NCBI GenBank assembly: GCA_014338405.1 | Contig: JTDE01000204.1 | Location: 75,307 to 139,306 of the forward strand | Source: Paragonimus skrjabini miyazakii | Lineage: Eukaryota > Platyhelminthes > Trematoda > Plagiorchiida > Troglotrematidae | DNA: 64,000 nt | Direction of reading: 5' to 3' | Part shown: positions 23,800 through 36,600 of the stretch, in pieces | Numbering within the stretch: the stretch's first letter is position 1 | How the letters are laid out: each line of letters opens with the position of its first letter | The notes under the pieces: model-generated | Seen by the model: only the letters and a program-made list of their open reading frames with translations | Databases searched by the model: none | What the model was told of the DNA's origin: nothing | Made by a program: the position numbers and the translations under genes

Positions 23800-24510
23800 C
23801 ACTTTGTGTGTTCAAACTCTTCTGTTCAGACGACAATTTTCTGAAGTATGCATGTCAAGAATCGGGCGTAATGGCCATCCAGTTGTATGGACTTTAGGAA
23901 TCCACGTAGTCTAGGAATATACTTAAGCAGTTCAGTCTGGTTCTCTAAGAACTGAATGCATCGATCATGTCAGTCTACTTCACACGCCAATGTAGTTTGG
24001 ACAGGTTATCCTCTAATGATGCTCTATCCCTCTCTCTAATTCCATCTATCGAAAATTCGCAAGATGGTACAAAGTAAGAAATACCTTATTTAAATAACCT
24101 ACTTCGGCTGGCTTCGTTAAAATGTAACTAAGTCCATTTTGGTACTCTTCTGTGACGTGTATGTTTTCGAGTCAACTTTATCATGGTATTCATAGTGGGC
24201 GTTTACAGAGGTAGACTTGTAGTATTCATCAATAAATTCAATGAATGCAGTGCGGTCGCTCAATTGTTGATACATGTTTCAAATTGAACATCCATGTTCA
24301 ATTCTCAGAGAATAGAATTAGGAATACAAGGACAATACCTGCAAGACTGAGTGATTCCAACTAACAGATTATGGATTGTTCTGATATTCTGCTTGTGGAC
24401 AATCCAGATTCAGTTCATTACTTCCAAACCACATTTATCTGTTAGCAGACTTAACACATTATCACATGCCACGTGTTTTATGTATACTTAACGCACACGA
24501 ATAAACGCAC

Positions 24511-24524
24511 CAACAACAACAACC
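24511..24524. repeat. (CAA)n microsatellite
   Basis: Four and a half CAA units in a row. Confidence 0.85.
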
Positions 24525-26090
24525 GGTTAAACAGTCATACACAGTTACCATGAATATTGCCATTGCGGATAATCATATTGCAGATATCAATATAAGCTGA
24601 CTGAATATTTAGTTATAAAAACGGTTGTTTCTAACCCTGAGGTCTTGTGACTACTTCGGGTATGGTGACAGCTGAAATGCCGATAACCCAGTTTCTCTCA
24701 AAATGTTTTTTTCAAAACTGAATGTCATCGTCGTTCGTTGCATAACAGCAGTAACTTTCAGAGTAGCATAACCCTTTAGGTTGTTTCTCTTATTATGTCC
24801 AAGATAAGTTTACATGTGAGGATGTTATTTCCAGGCAAAATGCTGTCATTTATGCCTTGTTGAAACCAGATAGAGACTACGACACATTTTGATATATCAA
24901 TACCAACTTAGTGCGTTTGTTAGTGTTTGTCCTCGCTAGGACATTTGCTTCCATGCTGTATTGAATTCAAAGCTAGCGTGGTGGTGACTAGTCCAATAAC
25001 CATAATGTAAACAACCGCGTCATCGTTCTCAAACAATCAACCAACATCATACGCAAATAACGTTTCACCGTGATGTACAATATGATAACAAAATTAGCGT
25101 AACCAACTCCATAATGTTCTGGTTATTGTCTATCGTTTGATGATCCAGATTTCTACAATCATGTCTTCAGATAACGCAAGCATACTAATCAGCTGTGCTT
25201 GATTAGTTATTGCCAACTAGGCTAGATTTAGATGCAACGGCTTCGATCACAATTTATTTTCGTATAATGTCTGAGTATGAGCATCCAAACATTAGTAAAC
25301 GACGTAAAGTAGCTGGCAGCTTCAGGTTAATTTAGTAAAAACGGCAAAAACCGTAACCTATCAAACTGTTCGTTCATCTGGTATAACGAACACTTTGTCT
25401 AAAACGTATCAGGGTTACTTCAGCTCCTGAGAAAGCATCAATTTGTGAGCCTGTCGATACAAAACTCTCATTCAGCACGTGTTGACAAATTACCTAGTAA
25501 GACTTGGGTGCCTTGCAATCAGTTTGTATCAGTTTATTTTGTGGATTATAGCCGATTAAACGGAGATGCAGTCCAGCGTTTTATCCTCAATCGATGCTCT
25601 TCCAGAGAAATTGTATGTGGTGTTTCAACCTATTGTGAACGGGTTATGCCAAGCCTGTTAATTAATGGAGGATGTGCATTGAACGGGCTGTTTTTTACGA
25701 TATGCTTTCTAAAGCGTATGTGTTCATACACCGTTTGATATTGTACTAACTACCAACGTGAAGTTTTGACCACAATCAGCACAGAACAACCGTGCAAACA
25801 AAGATGACGAAACTATATTCTTTTCGAGCACACAATGTTCTTGTAATTGTGGATCCCTTTTCATATATATAATCTACGTTCTGCGTAACAGCTTGCTGTG
25901 CTATTGGCCCCAATGTATAATGAAGAATGAAAGCCTAGAGTCAGTACTCTATCTTGTCACAAAGGCAAATATTTGGGAGAAAGGTATTCATTGCCTAACT
26001 GTCGTAACACAAAACAGGCAAGAAAAAGAAACTTTGAAAACGACACGTCCTCGCTATTCGCTTGTTTTTATCTGTACGTTTTAACCGTAA

Positions 26091-26234
26091 TTCGCCTCGT
26101 TACGTCTCACTGAACAAATAAATACGGTAACTGCGGTCTACGCTGATGCGGCAAAGGCTATTTTTCCGATTGACGACGGGCTGAACGTTGTCACAACTGG
26201 TAAGTCAAAGGGACGGCGGAAACTGCCAGAATAG
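26091..26234 (+). pseudogene. possible reverse transcriptase remnant around a degraded YADD motif
   Basis: A 47-codon frame without an ATG contains AVYADAAKAIFPIDDGL, which resembles the YADD-x-x-IF...DDG-x-L segment of LINE reverse transcriptases with the second aspartate changed to alanine, then ends in a basic GKSKGRRKL tail. The frame upstream (25893-26081) is in phase, separated by two close stops (26082 and 26088). A GTAAGT at 26200 could be read as a splice donor, but no acceptor precedes it. The resemblance is short and only suggestive. Confidence 0.25.
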
Positions 26235-26654
26235 GAAGTTGGTTTAAAATGAGCTGTCGGATTAATTTCAAAATCGATTTCAATGCAAATTTTGTACCAT
26301 ATCCAGGACAAACAAACAAACTCGAATTATGTTTCTGTTCTTATCAGCAACTGCTCAGTGTTGTTCACTATCTCAAGCATTATTACGAATGAGCAAACTA
26401 ATTGCGCACACCCAAGTCAAAAGGCGGTTTCGTAACGTTGGCCTGGTACATTAGCAAGTTTCTGCCTCAACAACGCTCCATTTGAATCCAGCTAACATCT
26501 CTGCTATAAACCTATTTTAAACGAGTCCATAAATTTTGTTAAGCATATATAAGCCATAGTAATTTATCAGTCATACTTGATTGCTTCCCAAAAGCGCCCA
26601 AGCATAATTACGACTAGTCAGTTCCTTGCGAACGAGACCACTACAGTCAAGTTT

Positions 26655-26815
26655 ATTTTCAAGTTGAACATCACCCACAACTGATCGCAGCTGTCGCATC
26701 TCCATAGACTTTCCAGTCGGCCCCTTTCGAAAAGAAGCACTAGACTCGAATTTCGCTCTCATTAGAGCTCGTCAGTAGTGCTTGATTCACGGTCCACATT
26801 TTCATGAGGCAACCA
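26655..26815 (-). mobile_element. tRNA-derived SINE with embedded hammerhead, copy B
   Basis: Reverse-strand copy of the same short repeat. Reading along its own strand, GGTTGCCTCATGAA is followed by GTGGACCGTG, the hammerhead, GGGGCCGACTGGAAAG, GCGACAGCTGCGATCA? in slightly altered form, and GATGTTCAACTTGAAAAT. It lacks the A-box end of the head and a 22-base piece just before the hammerhead that is present in copy C. A 63-codon frame that starts within the ribozyme is a by-product, not a gene. Confidence 0.85.
26737..26781 (-). ncRNA. hammerhead ribozyme in SINE copy B, intact core
   Basis: Reading the reverse strand: stem I GCACTA, core CTGACGA, stem II GCTCT-AATG-AGAGC, then GAAA, stem III TTC-GAG (no real loop), cleavage triplet GTC, then TAGTGC closing stem I. 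Because of the deletion next to it, stem I can extend by two pairs (AAGCACTA with TAGTGCTT, 26735-26742 and 26776-26783). All invariant core bases are present. A very short stem III is typical of minimal type-I hammerheads, which often work better as dimers. Confidence 0.88.
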
Positions 26816-27411
26816 GAGTAATTGATTTGTAAACTGTCACAAGCAAACGCACTGTTTCACTAGCCTGAGCACAATTATACTAATCAATAACCCTCTTAAC
26901 AGTAGACCCTTTGTAAGCAATTTTAGACTAGAATAATCATGTGTTGAGCCAGGTGACTTGATCAAGTTTTTCCTTCACAAACTGCTATCAGAATAGGAAA
27001 CCTGTAAGCAAGTAGGAATAGTGCTCAAGTTATATTGACCAGCCCATGGCTACTGTTTAATACTTAGACAAAATGCACGTAACAGTAGATGAAAGCTGTG
27101 ATTCAGAACTGTTTAAGTTGTGATAGCAAAGTTCTCAAATAAGGCAAGCAAACTTCTGTTATGCAGTAATTTATACCGAATATTGACAATTTTTAATATG
27201 CGATTACGCTTTCATCCACGGTGGATGATTGCTGGGATAGTAATGAGCATGCCTGCTTCAGAAGAATGTGAATCTGACTCAACTATAGAACGAATCACAG
27301 ATATAGACTGCTGATGATTAACGAGTGGAAATATATATCAGTGCTCTCCCCGGAATCGGTTGGCTGAATAGTGCACGTGACTGCGGGAGAAGCCATAATA
27401 GAGGAATAACA

Positions 27412-27690
27412 TTCTCAAGTTGAACATCACCCACAACTGATCGCAGCTGTCGCATCCGCATAGACTTTCCAGTCGGCCCCTTTCGAAAAGAAGCACTAGA
27501 CTCGAATTTCGCTCTCATTAGAGCTCGTCAGTAGTGCATATCATCGCCACTGCCAGCACTTGAACCACGGACACGCTGTTCATGAGGCAACCATAATTAC
27601 CATTGCGCCATTGACCTCAAATTAAGCAGGACCGAATTATCATATGTGATCCCTCAACCACTTTCGCTTGTGAGTAATGATAGCATTCTG
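27412..27690 (-). mobile_element. tRNA-derived SINE with embedded hammerhead, copy C (most complete)
   Basis: The fullest copy, on the reverse strand. Reading along it: a 5' extension shared with copy A (GAAAGTGGTTGAGGGATCAC, AATTCGGTCCTGC), A-box-like GGTCAATGGCGCAATGG, GGTTGCCTCATGAAC, B-box-like GGTTCAAG, the hammerhead, GGGGCCGACTGGAAAG and the tail GGGTGATGTTCAACTTGA. Just upstream of the shared part, at 27691-27698, the same strand has TATATAAG. The pol III internal promoter identifies it as tRNA-derived. It shares orientation with copy B about 600 bases away but not its 3' flank, so the two look like separate insertions. Confidence 0.87.
27493..27537 (-). ncRNA. hammerhead ribozyme in SINE copy C, intact core
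   Basis: On the reverse strand: GCACTA (27537-27532), CTGACGA (27531-27525), stem II GCTCT-AATG-AGAGC (27524-27511), GAAA (27510-27507), short stem III ending in GTC (27506-27499), TAGTGC (27498-27493). Stems I and II pair perfectly and every invariant core base is present. One wobble pair lies in stem III. Best candidate in the window for an active self-cleaving RNA. Confidence 0.9.
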
Positions 27691-27698
27691 CTTATATA

Positions 27699-30600
27699 GA
27701 TGCACCTAGGTCAATGGACGCGTTGATAACTGAAGGCGGGCTTGGTTGATCGCTCAAATGGGACCTAGAATCCTCAGAGCAATCGTAGTCAAACACTTCA
27801 CTTAGCATTTGAGTGAAAACAAGTAACTCAGCAATATGTCAATAAAATAATGTAGGTCAGTCTATGTTTACAGTCTACGTTTCTATCGATGGTACGCAGA
27901 TTGTGTATTCGTTCAGTTCAAATCCAAAAATGAGTTAATTACTGCTACGTAATCAGTTATTCAAGAACATCATTACATTACAACATTACATTCGCTCCTG
28001 AAATGGAATTATAAATCTTGTTTAAATTTTCTGTCGTCAACCTGAAAAGATGCCCAGTTTGTCATAGAGTCGCATTTAACTCGTAGAAGAAGCAAAACGT
28101 CACCCGTTGCCTACCTGACAGAACTGTACAAATTTGTTCGCCAAACAAGTTAAAGCAGAAACATCGGACAAGTGGTGATGCGTCGGGATAAAAATGGTCT
28201 AGCCCAATGATTTTGCGACCCAAAATATGAAGTTAACTTAACCGCACGGACTAGTTACCACATTGGTAATGAGCGTGGTATTCATTCGCCTCCTGTTCAA
28301 CAGTGATAATATAACAGAAGCAGTTAACTGTCGGTCTTATCAAACAGGTGCCTAGCGCAAGTTGCATCGGAAACTTTACGCGGCTCCTTTGTTGCTCTCC
28401 GTTGATGATGGCGGGCATGGAAGACAAGCTCGCTACCTTTGACTAACTCACGCATGTGTTCATTTGTTTGTACTTGCAATACAGACTACAAAAACAGCAT
28501 GTAGTGGCGTTTATCCAAACCGATCAGATCATGTAATCTAGCGTGGCTTGGGGTTGGCTGGAAGAAATACGTCAGCTACAAATTCATTTTACGTCCGGTG
28601 GATAAAACTACTCGGATTGACGCATGCAGGCATTCTCTGTACTCCACAGAGTTCCGGCCACATACCACATTGGCCATAGAACAGATTTCTACCACTTCCT
28701 AATTGGTCACCATTCGACTAAGCGTTCAGTTTATCTAGTCCTGCATTGAGTGTGTACAAGCCCTGCAGTTACCTTTGTCAAAGGTGACAACACCGACTTC
28801 TCCTCAGTAACCCCAATTTTATGGTGCGTATAACTCACAACCACTTATTAATGTCAATGGTGGTTCAACGTTTAAATGGCTAGATTTTACTGTTTTTTTG
28901 TTATTTTGAAACGACCTGCACGACCAAGTGACATGCTGCTGAAGGTTTTTTTTATGTTATTTGCATATTGCTTTACGCTTGTTAAACAAGCATAGTTCGT
29001 AAATTTTGTGAAAAATTATGAAAAACAATCTTTTGGAGCGACAATTCTTTATATTTCACTGAAAATTTTCTACGAGATTTCCAACAATACTGGTGACTCT
29101 TAATGATATGTGATGGCAACCATTTACAGTAATGACCAGTGTTAAGAACAGCGGTACACTGATATGTTAGAGCTTTCGAAATGTGCCAGTTACTCGCTTG
29201 AAGTCCCTGCGGACATTTCTGTGGGGATTAGGATAGGTTGTTCAAATTCTACCGGTCAAATTGTGTAAATACTCATCAACTTCAAAGCGCAAGGCACTTC
29301 TTTAAACACTATACTTTGTCTTCAAGAAATTCGAGACCCTTTTTACGCATGAGCGTTACATATGTACAAATAACATCTCGCATCTCGTTATCGATGTGAA
29401 AATCAATTTATGTTCACATCTACAAAACAGTTTTTTTATGCCTAGCCCTTAACCGAATTTGCAGTCGAAAACTTTTGGCCTTTTTGTCATAGTAAGGTCT
29501 AAAGCGGAGTTTCGTTTGTAAGCTGTTGTTCTAAGTATCCATTGCGGGAAATGTTCTGAATTGTTTCTACGTATTCGGTATGATAATTAATCCATCGAAA
29601 AAGTAGCGCGACAATATCTCGTGTACTGTTCAACAGTGTTCCACCATTGCGGTGGTAAGAACCTTGCACGCATTCAGTAGAAAGTAAATCATACGTGTAA
29701 ATGGAGTCAACTACGTGCGAAAAACTGATGACTCACTTTGAGCATACCATTTGTTAATGAATATCCACATGTCGAGGAATTCTCTGAGCTAAAACCGAAT
29801 CCGTACTTCTACCTATCTCAACAGGTGACGAGACAGCAAAATGACAGGTAAAGACAAAGGAACAATTTTCGAATTCATTTAAGTTTTTCCGAAATTTAGG
29901 CAAGTCACTTTGTTACTTCGCAGCCCAAAATAATTGATTAGCTCTAGTTGATTAACGGGAAATCATGTTGAGTCGTCACGCAACTTATTTCACCGAGGCC
30001 AGAGACTAACCTCCTAATTGGCACTCAAAGAAAGTGCAATAGTCAACCAAATGAATTAACTTGGGATTTGAACTCCCAGAACCACTGTTAAACAAGACCT
30101 ATGGAACGTTTCGTTGGTCCTCCAGAGAGAAGTAAAGCAGTCTTTTATGACTTCACAAACGTCAGGAAACAGGAGGGATGTAGGTCATTTTACCATGCCG
30201 GACTACCTTGCCATACAGTTCATTAGGAGGATTATGCGCTGGACTGACAACTTCTAACAAAGCAAATTGAGGTGTGTATATCTTATAACCTGCACCACTG
30301 TGACGTATGCATGCGTTCTAGGTTTTTGAGCGACATGCCTGTAATTCAGACGCTGACAGTGTTAACAATAGTTTGAGTCAATTGTTCTGTCAGTGTGTTC
30401 AAATACTAGGTTTGTCAGCTCTACTATTAAAGTTGAGTGCAAAATGAGAAAGTGCTGCTTGTGCCGCTCATTGTGGTTTAGAATGAAACGAGAAGGGTTC
30501 AACTCATTAATTCATTATGGATGATTAGCTTTTATGAAATATCGACATACTGCGTTTGGTGGTTGGTTATTCACTCCGGGTTAGAAGACTGAAAAAAGGA

Positions 30601-33600
30601 AACCTTACGGTAGGACGCTCAATTGGTTGAACGTGAACTGTTCGAACCAAAAGCTTGGGAAAACTCATTGCTGTATACCATACATATAGAAAAATATAGC
30701 GAGGACAAATTGATAGTGGTGGTGGTTGTTTTTAGGAGTATGATCTCGATATAAAACTGAAATAGATCACTGTAGTTAAACAATTTCTTTTTACGAGTCC
30801 TTTTTCTCGAGACTTTCATGTTCCCAACCAAGTCACCATTGTACATGGGTAAATAAGGCACATCAACACAATTCGCCATTACATACAATACGCGATGATG
30901 AAGCTGTTGTTTTAAATCAAAATATGTGTTGGAACCGTCGGCTCATTTGTTCCAGTTACATTTCCGAATGTCGACTTGTTTATTCAAATAAAACGTATAT
31001 CGCGCACACCAAGTGTATACTTGAACAACCTGTTTCATTTTCAAATTACGTGATGCCTAATAAACAAATGCGTTTGGTGAAATGAATAGATTGTTTTCCA
31101 GCTTTTTCCTATGCTTGTAGATTGAGGATTTCACATTCCGATCAGCTTTACATCAGTAGTGTCTGAAACGACTACATTAATTAATTGATGTCATCAAAAC
31201 AAAAAGAACACGTGTTTTTCCAGATGTCAACATTTTTATCCAACCGCTGTAGTAGCTATTGTTAAACCACCAAATGACGAGTAGATGGGATAGTCGGTTG
31301 GTTTCATTCGTTCCAGCATCCGTGATGCAACTGCACGACGAAACGTTGCTGCTGTCTGATTATCGTGAACTCACACGAGGCAGGAACTATTTGCATTTCG
31401 CTAACTTTGTATTGATCATCTGCAAGTGAGGAATGATAGGCACTTTGATTCACAAAGACAGAAACATATGCACAGCAGATTGATTGAAAGAGGAAGAAAG
31501 GATAAAGCAAAATCCTTTACATTTACAGAACATACACTGGGGAAAAAATATTTCACAGCCATTTTTCAGGGGTGAATAGCTGACAAACAAAGGGAGTCAC
31601 AAAGTGGAGTTGACTTCGTATTTTAATATCCGGCCTTTCAGTTACGTGTGTACTTAATCATTATTGTGCTGGCTGTCTCCAGCATTGATGCACATTTAAC
31701 AGGTCAGACTGTTTTCCACGTAGTGCATCAGTTTACCCCCGTCTTCAATGATGTCCACAAAAGCGAAACGAATACATGCCTGAATCAAGGTGTGTTGGAG
31801 ACTATGTCTGAGTGACTGATGACCGGGATGCGGAAAATGACCTGTTCGCTGTCAGACATTCGAGGAAGTCTGCATTACCGATTACCAGACACATTATAGC
31901 AAGCGGTCTCTATCAAATCTAGCGACATTCACTAACGTTTTAGTAACCCAATACTGTCAGTGGTTAGTGAGGCATTGCTATTCCGACAGTACCTGTCAGG
32001 TTAATACTCATCGTAATCTTGACGCACACATTCTCTACCATGGAAGTATTAGTGTCATTATTACGCAGATGAACAAACTTATTTGTTCCGTTAGTTTAAT
32101 TGATGGCTTTGCTTTAGTGATCCATGAGAAATTGTGCAAAGCGGAAGGTAGCAAAATTCAGGAGATTTGGTTACGGATTCCTAGAAAATTAACCGTCAGA
32201 CTCACCTAGAAAAATAAAGAAAAACTTGAATCACCTAGAAGTACGTCGTTGTAGCAAGCGTCATGAAGGTCCTCAAGAAGTACAAACTGAAAATGGAAGA
32301 AAATCAGACTGATCAATCTTTTTTGCTTAGCAACTATCTGCAAATATCTATTGCCATTCAACTAAGGACGAACACAGCTTATTGTGCGAGATGTCAAGCT
32401 TTGGGAACAAGTTGTCTTCCACAAACTACTGTTCGAAGGAACTAGTCAACTCACCGCTAAATGTAAAAAGGTGCAGAGTGTCCAACTTTGCATAAAATCT
32501 TCAACCCGGAATGTGAGTCTCACTGCAACACTAAGAAGTGCTACATAGTGTTTCATCTGTTTTACATTTCACTCGCATATGCGGTAACACAAGTGGATAG
32601 AACTATTGGGGAACTATGCTGGCACTGCAGAACACCGACAACTCAGTAGATCAAATTCTCAATACAGTCAAACAACCAGGTTCTCTCGAGATCTTGCCAC
32701 ATATTCTCAGCTTCTATTCAATATAATAATATAATAGGTAAACATATATGTCCACGTCGTTTGTTTTATCGCGCCGTTTTGTCGAAACGATCATGGTTTG
32801 TGTCTTAACAACCGACAACAGACCGCTTGCTCTCTAAATCACCCGTACAATTCAGTAACTATTTGTCCACGTATATATCGATCAAGCATGGTCAGTGTGC
32901 AAACAAGCATACGACAATGATCGAGGATGTTAACTAGGATTTTCAGAAGCTACACTTACTAGTGATCATTACCAAATTGGTTTGATGTAGGTTACTCTTT
33001 TCAGTGATACACGCGCCGGTTAGTATAAATCCAGCAACATGTCATCACACGTAACTGCATACATAGGATAGAAATCAGTAAATCTACTGGACGTTTTTAC
33101 TCCTGCAATTTTGCCACCAGTATAATCTGAATAATTGTTCTGTTGTTCATTTATTTTGCGGACCCTTCTCCCAGGCTTGCGTCCTGTTAAACAGAGCGAC
33201 ATAAGTCGGAGTAGCTCCACAACAGTTTGATGTTGGACACTGGGCTATGCATGTATTAAAGTTTGTCAACTAAGTTCACCAGGCTGTCTCGTTCATGCAC
33301 TTAAAGGGAGTTTCACGTAGTATATGGTCGACAAAATGAAACAGTAACTAATCATCTTGCAAAATACATCTCACTTTTTTGGCTGACTATTAGAAATCTG
33401 AGGCCAATACGTGGAACGAGGAGCACCGTAAGTATGCTGGAAACGTTTAGTGTAAAATATATGAGCTGAGACCGAAACATTGTGGAATGTTATTGTGCAA
33501 CAATTCATTCATAAGCAGCGTTAGATTATTCGAAAGTTAGCATTACTTCGGACAATAGAAATATGAAGGTTTCTTCTCACAGCTGACCGGAAGCATTTTT

Positions 33601-36600
33601 ACTAGGCTGGTATGAATATAATTCCTTGACAACGTGACACTTCTTTATGTCACCATTTTTACCAAATGTGGTGAGGATGGGTACCGTTAGACGGAAGGAG
33701 GTATGTCATGTTCTAGTAAACGTTAACATTAAACTGGAAATATAGTTCATTTTCTCATTTTTGTTTGTTATCCAAAGGCTACATAGTGTCGTCTCTCGCA
33801 TGTTTAAGACCATATCCAGTAGCTTTCTCCACTATTATGCTAACACTTTAGCTGTTTCAAATTGAATTACACCATTACTCTCATTTTTCATTTTTGATAA
33901 AGCATAACGTTAATGACAAATCTTTTCAAGATTTCGAGGTGAACTCGTATCTGTCTGTCGGCGAGATATACAAAATGACCTTTACGTTCATAGCTTCAGA
34001 GTAAGCATTACACGGTGAACATATAAGTAAACTTATTAACAACTTATTGACAACGCTGATTATAAACAAACACTTCAAGTAAAAACAGTTATGCATATGA
34101 TAGTGTGCAAGAATGGGTTGGGAGTGACAGTGCATAGCAGACGAGCAATGACATATCTACGGGGTTCAAACCTATGTTGAAACTATGGGTCCTGTTGTTA
34201 ATTAGACACCCTAACAGTATCTAATTTGCATGTGACACAAAACGTCGACGTATGACATTGTGCGACACACAAGCCAACAGCATTCTACAAATACTAGGTA
34301 AGCATGAAAAAATTTCTCACCTCACTCAAAACGATAATATTGAACATCCTTTTCAAAAGACAGATCCCTATTATTATTCATGTGAAAGCATCGTGAACAG
34401 TTGAGTACAAAGCAGTTGCACAGGATGTCAGGTTAAAAAGCTGAACATTTCAAAGAGTTGCAGTTGTGCACCCATATTTCTACCGTCTTTTCATCAGTCT
34501 GCTGTTACGAAACATACAAACTGAGCTTCACCTAATCTATACTGACCATGATAGACCATAAGTGCAACGTACCACAGACTTTCTACACCACCTGCGTAAT
34601 CTTCCACACACTCATCAGGATTTAGGGCGTGGCTGTTTTCATTAGCGGATGAAAATAATCAGAACTGATCCGTCCGGCTTTTTCGTCCAGGTACAACATA
34701 TATGTTAGTCAATCTTCCGAAAACACTTTAGCTCATGTCAAGCGTAAATCACTTGAATTTGACGGTCGTTTGTCACCCAATCGTTGGACATTTTGTTGGT
34801 TATCTAAGGAGTATACATACACAATGTCGTATTCATTATGGACATGTTTATGATACCTAATTGGTTTTGCATAGTTCAACTGCTAGAACGAATAGGTTCC
34901 TATAATGCATCTTTATAAGCATCTATTCACCAGCTGGTTTTACTAAACAAGCGCAAACATAACATTCAGTAGTTTTGCTCAATGTATGTGAGCGATGAAG
35001 AAGCTAGTAGCACAGTTGATATGAAACTTATTTGGCATTAAAATGGCCATCAAATAACTTCCTTATACTCTAATGAAAGAATGTCAACATAGGGATGATT
35101 TGTTAAAAGTACGCCTTATCAAACGATGCTTACCTCTGTTAGGACTATGCACCTGTTACAAAGAGCACTTGTGAAATATGGAGAAACCAAAGTTCCATAA
35201 GCATTGGGCACAAACGTGTGATACGTTCGTGAGGTGTACAGATCGCGAACAAGTGGCGGATTTTACAAAGCAACACATTCATCGGGAACGTTAAAATGAA
35301 TAGAAACGACATATTTGTCAATTAGTGTAAATAAAAACTTACTTAAAACTGAAAGGTTTTCGTTCTAATGACATGAGATGATGAACTTTTATTGAACGTC
35401 CTGCAAATGAGTCTAGTCTATAGTACAGTAAATTTGGTAGCACGAATCCTAGCAGGATAGCTCAAGCGATATAACCAAGAAACTAACAGTCAAGTTATTT
35501 CAACTGCAACAGCCTCACAGTATTGTACGCCAGTGGCTCAAACAAATGAGTTTACATTTCATGAAGTTTATAATTCATTTGCAACCAGCACTTCGAATCT
35601 TGATAGTGTCCAGATCGTCCAAATTATTTCGTTGATAGTTTACTTTAAAGAGAAGGCGCATAGATATAACTAACAATTCAACACTTAAGCAAGTCGTCTG
35701 CAGTTTTGTCTATGCACACTGCTGAGCTTACTGAGAAAATTTTAACCAATACCACAATCTCTGCTGCTCAAAAATCACATACATTTTGAACTGATCACAA
35801 TTTATGCAGAGAAGACCAGACGCGCCTATTAAATTATGAATATTATTTGGCGAAGTCGGAAACTTGTGACTTACATGACAACCAACAGAAAAACAGATGT
35901 CCTTATAAATGTGTAAATTTCGGTCTCTGTCTCGGGTGATGCATAGGGCGTGATACTGTACAAACGATGTTGCATTCAGATAATTTTCATTTGAAGGAAT
36001 ACTGCATACAGTGGAAAATAGAAATGTGGATTTGAATCTATCCACTCATTCCTTTCAGTTAACTACGAATATGAACAGCATGACAGATTACCCTATTTTA
36101 TCAGTGTACAATCCGCAGTGTTAAACGTCACTTGTTCTTAAGCTATGAGTAAGCGAGAAAACATGTTTTCCTTCTTGCCAAGATTTTGCACTTATGTTAT
36201 GTGAAGATGGGTAAATATTACAAGGGCATTAAGTATTATTATACATGAAGACAATGCGATTATATGATGAAAATGTAAGCGTGGCACATTTGTTCGCTTG
36301 TATCAACGTGTACATTGTTTTCCGGACGTAAACGTCTATCAGCCATCTAAATCAAAAATGAGCAAATAAGAAATGAAGGGTTATTAATTGAGGCTCTTCA
36401 GGGTAACTGGAATATCCGAGGTCATTCTACTACTTCTGGTAGTTTATCATGCGACTTGAGTTTCACAACCAAATGTTCCAAGCCTATAAATGTACAATAA
36501 CATCAGATACCATTGTTAATTATTTTTCACTAGTTAAACGAAGGAATCTGCCTAAAATAAATTCAAGGTTCATATTTTGCGGAGTGACAGCAGTTCTCTT

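Larger units (their letters stand above)
23800..26654. other. no gene recognised; one possible RT remnant
   Basis: AT-rich DNA with a (CAA)n tract at 24511-24524. A 97-codon plus-strand frame (25445-25738) has no motifs I recognise. A possible reverse transcriptase fragment at 26091-26234 is listed separately. Confidence 0.5.

Noticed and set aside
26200..26206. GTAAGT splice donor after an open segment
   Set aside because: No acceptor precedes the segment, and the frame continues sensibly through the site to a stop.
30060..30100. Reverse-strand B-box-like GAGTTCAAATCCC
   Set aside because: No A-box at a suitable distance upstream on that strand.
31810..31840. Hammerhead-like gactgatgaccgggatgcggaaaatg
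   Set aside because: The putative stem II pairs only as CCG/CGG and leaves AAAA in place of GAAA; no closing stem I.
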